A DNA stretch of 64,000 nt from Liolophura sinensis (lineage: Eukaryota > Mollusca > Polyplacophora > Chitonida > Chitonidae). The position numbers were made by a program, and so were the translations under genes. Of this stretch, positions 61,501 through 64,000 are shown piece by piece. The stretch is taken from contig NC_088295.1 of the NCBI RefSeq assembly GCF_032854445.1, positions 53,115,249 to 53,179,248 of the forward strand, in the 5' to 3' direction. The stretch's first letter is position 1, and every line of letters starts with the position of its first letter. The notes under the pieces were generated by a model that was not told the DNA's origin, searched no databases, and saw only the letters and a list, made by a program, of their open reading frames with translations.

Positions 61501-62431
61501 TTCATAAACAAAATGTTTTTGATTCCCTGTACACAGTTTTGCCCAGATGTGATTTACGTGTCCCCAGCGACAGATAAGATTATTGTTTTGCCAGCAATTT
61601 TGCCAGAAATTTCGATAAAACCATGATTAAATATTAAATAAATTAAGTATTCATGTCACGAAACATGGGCAGAAGTTGACAGTCTTTCAAATTACGCCAG
61701 AATGAACAAGAAATGTTCAGCTGCAGTGATGCAAACGCACGTGTATGTGTCGCTTTGATTGTAATTTGTCATCTTTATCTCGTCTGCTGGTAGGCCTAGT
61801 TCGCAAGTATGGATTCCAGGTGTACTAGATTCTGCTACAGCTTTGTGTACAGAAAGCCCTGCAGTCTAAAAACCGGTATTTGACAGGACACTCAACATGC
61901 GTTAAGGTGCTGGGTAGTCACGCTTAATCTCCACAGAGTTTTCTCCCAAATTCCCATTTATCACAAAATAATGATAATAAAACAAGTGCATGTACTAAAG
62001 TTATTATGATTAAAACGAGGAAAACATGAACTGTTGGTGGTAGGAGCATAGACTGACTGCTCAATAAAGCACAAGTTGTTTATTACTTTCTTGAACTGTC
62101 AGTATAATCCACTGATGCCCTCCTGCGGCTCTCAGTCAGCAACAACCACAACCAATGCAATGAATCCTGGGATATACTTTACCAGTCCCAGGGCGAAACT
62201 CAAGCAAAATATGTCACTTGAAAAATGGTAAACTTTACGTGAAATACACTACTTGTGTATTTACATTTTTTAAAAAATTTTTTATTTGTTTTTGCTGTCA
62301 TATAACTTCTCTAGTACTGCGTAAAAAAACCCAATCTCTATTTACAGGATGGGATCCACAAGATGTATGGTGAAATGAGACAGAGCCTAGAGCAGGTTGA
62401 ACAGAGCCCTTACACCCCTTTGTTTCCCTGA
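43310..62431 (+). CDS. NDC80: NDC80/HEC1 kinetochore protein, 16 coding exons, with a frame-breaking extra T in exon 12
   Basis: The gene encodes the Ndc80 subunit of the NDC80-NUF2-SPC24-SPC25 complex, which binds microtubules at the outer kinetochore. Exons: 43310-43530, 44684-44792, 45527-45613, 46038-46226, 46634-46717, 48016-48109, 48746-48840, 49558-49593, 49699-49843, 50647-50870, 53630-53779, 54916-55006, 56688-56780, 57243-57376, 59725-59827, 62348-62431. They total 1939 nt, one more than a multiple of 3. Without the extra base the protein is 645 aa (human 642). It has a basic Ser/Thr-rich tail (1-85), a calponin-homology domain (about 88-202), a long coiled coil, and the conserved loop (YNKLAQRLKLIP). 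As written, TGA at 55000-55002 stops it at 506 aa, removing the distal coiled coil and the SPC24/25-binding end. All other junctions are in phase, which favours a functional gene with an error or a rare allele here over a pseudogene. Confidence 0.93.
43581..43849 (+). mobile_element. Full-length tRNA-derived SINE
   Basis: This is the best copy in the window. It has A box TGGCTCAGTTGG at 43590-43601, B box GAGTTCAAGTCC at 43658-43669, a GC-rich body and an AAATATTCTTGAGTACGGCG...(AAAT)n tail. AGCTTTGTTAG (43570-43580) and AGCTTTATTAG (43850-43860) form an 11-bp target duplication with one mismatch. It inserted 50 bp past the NDC80 exon 1 donor. Confidence 0.95.
44684..44792 (+). CDS. NDC80: NDC80 coding exon 2
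   Basis: It encodes PSSGYGRGYPRSDVLKDPRP and ISDKSYMHRCIKAVVE. KDPRP...DK marks the start of the CH domain as in human. The donor is TGAG|GTAATG. Confidence 0.95.
45527..45613 (+). CDS. NDC80: NDC80 coding exon 3
   Basis: It encodes FLLDNGYPHPISTKVLQSPQ and SRDFFRIFE, aligning with human [20 protein letters not shown]. CH domain. The donor is TGAG|GTAAGC. Confidence 0.96.
46038..46226 (+). CDS. NDC80: NDC80 coding exon 4
   Basis: It encodes YLFSMLYDPKYKLGKKPEEE through the hallmark TIGTAHTWPHLLAALTWLI (human TVGAPHTWPHIVAALVWLI). End of the CH domain. The donor is GAAG|GTAGGA. Confidence 0.97.
46634..46717 (+). CDS. NDC80: NDC80 coding exon 5
   Basis: It encodes ICLRAAEDIEALMFPPDEDH and FDSLPLAR, the acidic linker after the CH domain. 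The acceptor is GTTGCAG and the donor is CAGA|GTAGGT. Confidence 0.9.
46718..48015 (+). other. NDC80 intron 5
   Basis: This 1.3-kb AT-rich intron has at about 47480-47680 a very degraded stretch with SINE-like phrases (CCAGTGGTTTCCACTGGGTT, TTGAGTACAGTGTA). No other feature is seen. Confidence 0.5.
48016..48109 (+). CDS. NDC80: NDC80 coding exon 6
   Basis: It encodes IQLNYCERTYESFLCGKDTY and EDEDEELVSIL, matching human FLDYTIKCYESFMSGADSF. The donor is CTAC|GTCAGT; joined to exon 7 (GT-CAG-AAT) it rebuilds Arg. The open frame continues into a SINE if unspliced. Confidence 0.92.
48150..48305 (+). mobile_element. SINE copy, 5'-truncated
   Basis: It starts near CCAGCCATACGTGGGAGGTC and ends in CAAATAAATC, 40 bp after the NDC80 exon 6 donor. 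Confidence 0.88.
48746..48840 (+). CDS. NDC80: NDC80 coding exon 7
   Basis: It encodes NLLCSGGDLETLEADNRRYS and QELELLLQTP, the start of the coiled coil (human FKLESLEAKNRALNEQI). The donor is CCCT|GTGAGT. Confidence 0.93.
49020..49265 (-). mobile_element. SINE, nearly complete, inverted
   Basis: Read on the - strand: AGCGCAGCGTGATGACCCAG, B box GAGTTCAAGTCC, body, AAATATTCTTGAGTACGGCG and an (AAAT)n tail. It is missing only the first part of the head. Confidence 0.92.
49558..49593 (+). CDS. NDC80: NDC80 coding exon 8 (36-bp small exon)
   Basis: It encodes EKPPLFLVDGCE between the acceptor TACTCAG and the donor TGAA|GTAAGT, phase 0 on both sides. It could be skipped without changing frame. 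The residues are not strongly conserved, so the call rests on good splice sites and phase. Confidence 0.7.
49699..49843 (+). CDS. NDC80: NDC80 coding exon 9
   Basis: It encodes DKAAELQGISEGLLTDEQTY, GKYLQELEAHKEDQDK and LLTEAEEEQLTL, coiled coil. The acceptor is ATTCCAG and the donor is CTCA|GTAAGA. Confidence 0.92.
50647..50870 (+). CDS. NDC80: NDC80 coding exon 10
   Basis: It encodes MAELKALQDNRSQMQKIFDT, then QEFSPADVDRIKQEYQEIQR and QISSEERMMEKLDSDVWALE, ending SKSRGTGRSTSK. It aligns with human [20 protein letters not shown]. I chose donor TAAA|GTAATG (50871) because it is in phase with exon 11; a GTAGGT at 50854 is out of phase. Confidence 0.85.
50871..53629 (+). other. NDC80 intron 10
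   Basis: This 2.76-kb intron is mostly a 29-bp minisatellite (51466-53411). The remaining flanks show no feature. Confidence 0.85.
51466..53411 (+). repeat. 29-bp minisatellite, about 67 copies
   Basis: Unit TACCCTAAATCCTCATCTCG + ACCATGCTG, 29 bp, with C/T and G/C variants that form higher-order groups of seven units (about 203 bp; compare 52164-52366 with 52367 onward). The 5' end is more diverged than the 3' end. Confidence 0.97.
53630..53779 (+). CDS. NDC80: NDC80 coding exon 11 (loop region)
   Basis: It encodes TDQKCHEYNKLAQRLKLIPS and NAEYARGKDLEMRASF, aligning with human [21 protein letters not shown]. This follows the Ndc80 loop. The acceptor is TTTTTTCAG and the donor is TAAG|GTAGAC. 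Confidence 0.95.
53780..54915 (+). other. NDC80 intron 11
   Basis: A 1.1-kb intron with an (ATAAT)-type microsatellite at about 54312-54338. Nothing else is seen. Confidence 0.6.
54916..55006 (+). CDS. NDC80: NDC80 coding exon 12 with in-frame TGA from one extra T
   Basis: It encodes PVIQELKMEFKERANAKAQM and RITAIDGF, then TGA at 55000-55002. The exon is 91 nt where phase 0 to phase 0 needs 90. With three Ts instead of four at 54997-55000 it would end Phe-Glu-Gln at CAG|GTAACC, in phase with exon 13. No upstream GT offers a plausible alternative donor. The last 10 bases are also the start of the 44-bp tandem repeat. Confidence 0.85.
55292..55494 (+). mobile_element. SINE inside the 44-bp array, copy 1
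   Basis: It begins GGTCGCTGTGAGTTCAAGTC directly after TTTTACTGTTACCA and ends in (AAAT)n. The junction is identical to that of the copy 452 bp downstream. Confidence 0.95.
55744..55945 (+). mobile_element. SINE inside the 44-bp array, copy 2
   Basis: Same junctions and only about five differences from copy 1, so it arose by duplication of a 452-bp block rather than a second insertion. Confidence 0.93.
56688..56780 (+). CDS. NDC80: NDC80 coding exon 13
   Basis: It encodes GTELKCQKQEDVAMKESKLK and RIEEDLNCKRE, coiled coil, phase 0 at both ends. The acceptor is GTAAACAG and the donor is AGAG|GTAGGT. It would be read only if the exon 12 frame is intact. Confidence 0.88.
57243..57376 (+). CDS. 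NDC80: NDC80 coding exon 14
   Basis: It encodes MFQRELSCILKDTEETQEEV and VQHRRRRDQTSVEEASKQLT-QAQK, C-terminal coiled coil. The acceptor is ATGTGCAG. The donor AAAG|GTCTGT is weak but gives the right phase (AG|G, Arg) to exon 15. Confidence 0.88.
57495..58372 (+). repeat. 57-bp minisatellite, about 15 copies
   Basis: Unit TCTCAGAATCTTACTTTTTT + ACAAAGTGGTTTTCCTCCTC + CCACAAAGTTCACCAAC (57 bp). Because 57 is 19 codons and the unit has no stop in any + frame, all three forward frames stay open for 285-320 codons. It is intronic and not a gene. Confidence 0.97.
59130..59230 (+). mobile_element. SINE fragment, old
   Basis: GGTTTTACCCCAGAATAACG, CTGGCCACCAGTGTACAAGT and AAAATATTCTTAAATATGG resemble the SINE body and tail with many changes. 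Confidence 0.55.
59301..59490 (+). repeat. 41-bp tandem repeat
   Basis: About 4.5 copies of CAGTCGATGGTGCAGGTAGG + GCCATTTACA(C/A)AGTCTTCACA, spacing 41 bp at 59301 and 59342. It lies in NDC80 intron 14. Confidence 0.92.
59725..59827 (+). CDS. NDC80: NDC80 coding exon 15
   Basis: It encodes LEQKRTQMEKDEDEYARFLV and EYTQTVLEHKQTIT, the C-terminal region that pairs with NUF2 and meets SPC24/25. The acceptor is GTTCACAG and the donor is TACG|GTAACA. Confidence 0.9.
60075..60208. mobile_element. Foldback (hairpin) MITE, 134 bp
   Basis: The ends CAGGGGCCGGTCTCATGAAG and, reverse-complemented, CAGGGGCCGGTTTCATGAAG differ at one base. Inner arms (ACTTAGCTAAG.../ACTTATCTGTTAAG...) also pair, so nearly the whole element folds on itself. 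No clear target duplication. A half-copy may lie at 11521-11590. Confidence 0.8.
60240..60590. repeat. Imperfect direct duplication, about 170 bp
   Basis: AACAAAATGTTAGGG, GGGGATATTCCAT(C/T)GTT and GTGTGTGC(A/G)TA occur in both halves (60245-60410 and 60412-60590). Confidence 0.7.
60591..62347 (+). other. Rest of NDC80 intron 15
   Basis: No gene is supported. A 128-codon open frame at 61240-61626 has no recognisable domain. Confidence 0.6.
62348..62431 (+). CDS. NDC80: NDC80 coding exon 16 (C-terminus and stop)
   Basis: It encodes DGIHKMYGEMRQSLEQVEQS and PYTPLFP, stopping at TGA 62429-62431. The acceptor is TTTACAG. The tail is about 20 residues shorter than in human after the coiled coil, and a further downstream exon cannot be fully excluded. 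Confidence 0.82.
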   Translation, partial: DGIHKMYGEMRQSLEQVEQSPYTPLFP

Positions 62432-64000
62432 TGGCCATGGTGTTCATGTTACTGCGAGAGCCAGACGAGAAGAACATGAAAATAAACGCTCAACCGCATC
62501 TGCACTGTCTGACTGCCATACTGGACATGACATTTTCTTTGTACGAGAGATATTGATACGTGCAATGAAAAACATCACTCATCTCGTCAACAACTGTTAA
62601 TCATCTCAAATTCTTCATAAAGACAACTTCTGTACAGACATACATGTATATATATACACACACTCACTTGACATAGGATGACCAATCCACTAATGAAAAC
62701 ATGCTAATATTGCATATAATTTTGTGGGAAATTCCGCTGTTAGGACAAATCCATTTTTTCTTTCCAATACAAACCTCGTAAACTGTTGGGATTTGTTGTA
62801 TTGGCTTGCTGAATGAGAACAAGCTCTATCTTGTGATTCTATCTTTCAACTAAAACAAACACTTCACACATTTTAATTTTGTTGGTTGGACAAATCTTAC
62901 CGTATGAGCACAGTTTTACCACTCATCTTTACATATCTGTGTGTATGCTTTCATCACATTGCTTCAAATTGAAATGAATAAACAAATGCTTTCACAATTG
63001 AAACACTTGTAGAACTGATTCTGTTTCATACTAAATTAAATTTACATAACAATATGAAACAGGCTTGATTTTTTATGCTGGACAAAAGTAGGTGTCTGCA
63101 AGAAAGTAGAAGCTTTTATGTTCAGTGATACTGTATCATTGGACATTGTTTAGTACACAGTGCCAAAAAGAAGTTATGAAATTATTATAATTCTTTAAAA
63201 AAAGAAAATCACCATTGCTTTGGCATGAACTGACAGTTGGCTGTTTAATAAAAAGTGTGAGCGATTTTCTCAACTGTTCACGAAATCCAATCAACACCTC
63301 CATGTTCCTCTACATCACCAGACACGAGAAATCTTGCAAAACTAAAACATTTGCAAGAGGTATTAACATGGGAAGTGGAATCATTACATACAGTATGTAA
63401 TTCTTCAACCTTTAATCAGCTTTTTTTTTTCCCATATTCTGTGTGATTTGTTGCCTGGATTAAGGGTCTTAAACGCCATATGCTTATATAAACTATTCTG
63501 TCATCTAATCTCAACTGGTTACAACACACAGGAGAATTTTGTCAGAAGATAACTCGCTCGCTTTGCAACTACCAACAGAATTTGGAAAATATCCTGTTGG
63601 GTAACAGTAATCATGTACTCAAAAATTATGTGGACCAAATGCAGAGCATCCTAGTGTCTACAACATGCACACCATATCTGGTATGAAATCGTGTAGCACA
63701 TGCATGTACTATATCACAACAACATATTTTCAATGAAACTTCCTGGTAAATGCTGGGAGTAAATGAATACCTTGATAACTGTACCAGTCTATGTTACTCC
63801 TTGAGCAAAGGTATGCGAAATAATCTCTATAAAGTTTGCCTAAAACAAAAGCTTCTGCTCTTCCAGGCATAGATTGGATGCTTCCCACACCTTGGTAAAT
63901 ACACACAGTCACTATTGGTTTGTACAAATTTCAAATTCTGTAATGTCCACTAAGCTGGGGCAGTCGGGGAACCATCTTTGCCTTTCAAACTCTGACGGTA
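62432..64000 (+). other. NDC80 3'UTR and downstream sequence
   Basis: AT-rich, with no supported gene. The NDC80 transcript probably ends soon after the AATAAA at 62977. Confidence 0.6.
62977..62982 (+). terminator. NDC80: Candidate NDC80 polyadenylation signal
   Basis: First canonical AATAAA after the stop codon (about 550 bp), followed by T-rich sequence. Confidence 0.5.

Noticed and set aside
61240-61626. 128-aa ORF in NDC80 intron 15
   Set aside because: No recognisable motif and ordinary AT-rich composition. It can arise by chance in 64 kb.
43310-62431. NDC80 as a processed or dead pseudogene because of the TGA in exon 12
   Set aside because: Introns are present, 15 of 16 exons are intact and in phase, and there is only one single-base defect at a repeat edge.

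Overview
This is a 64-kb piece of an animal nuclear genome. The genes are split by many GT-AG introns, the sequence is AT-rich, and tRNA-derived SINEs and minisatellites are common. The proteins are close to vertebrate orthologues, and the SINE 3' end (an AAATATTCTTGAGTACGGCG-type segment followed by an AAATAAATAAAT tail) suggests a marine invertebrate, probably a lophotrochozoan such as a mollusc or brachiopod. That assignment is inference, not proven.

Three protein genes can be rebuilt exon by exon, and nearly all ORFs outside them look like chance. (1) RBBP4/Caf1-55, + strand, 146-16523, 14 coding exons, 427 aa: the WD40 histone chaperone of CAF-1, NuRD, Sin3 and PRC2. (2) TAB2/TAB3, - strand, 34249 down to 22985, 6 coding exons, 709 aa: CUE domain, long Ser/Pro-rich linker, coiled coil and C-terminal NZF ubiquitin-binding finger; the adaptor of the TAK1 kinase. 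(3) NDC80/HEC1, + strand, 43310-62431, 16 coding exons, 645 aa if one extra T in exon 12 is discounted: the kinetochore-microtubule coupler. RBBP4 and TAB2 converge (their 3' regions share about 16.5-23 kb). TAB2 and NDC80 diverge from a compact region near 38.6-39.4 kb that carries CTCF-like, NRF1-like and E2F/CDE-CHR-like motifs.

The introns are rich in repeats. They hold tandem arrays with units of about 28, 29, 35, 41, 44, 54 and 57 bp, about 15 copies or fragments of one tRNA-derived SINE, two TTAA-flanked inverted-repeat elements, a foldback MITE, and a 0.56-kb repeat present twice in TAB2 introns.

The most notable spot is the end of NDC80 exon 12 (about 54990-56475). A 44-bp minisatellite begins inside the exon and includes the real 5' splice site, so the intron contains a ladder of donor-like copies. 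The exon itself has the array's run of four Ts, which puts an in-frame TGA at 55000-55002. Removing one T restores both the reading frame and the splice phase. This is either a sequencing or assembly error caused by the repeat, or a real allele in which the array has overwritten the exon end and truncates Ndc80 at 506 aa.

I saw no CRISPR, operon, phage, virus or other exotic system in the window.
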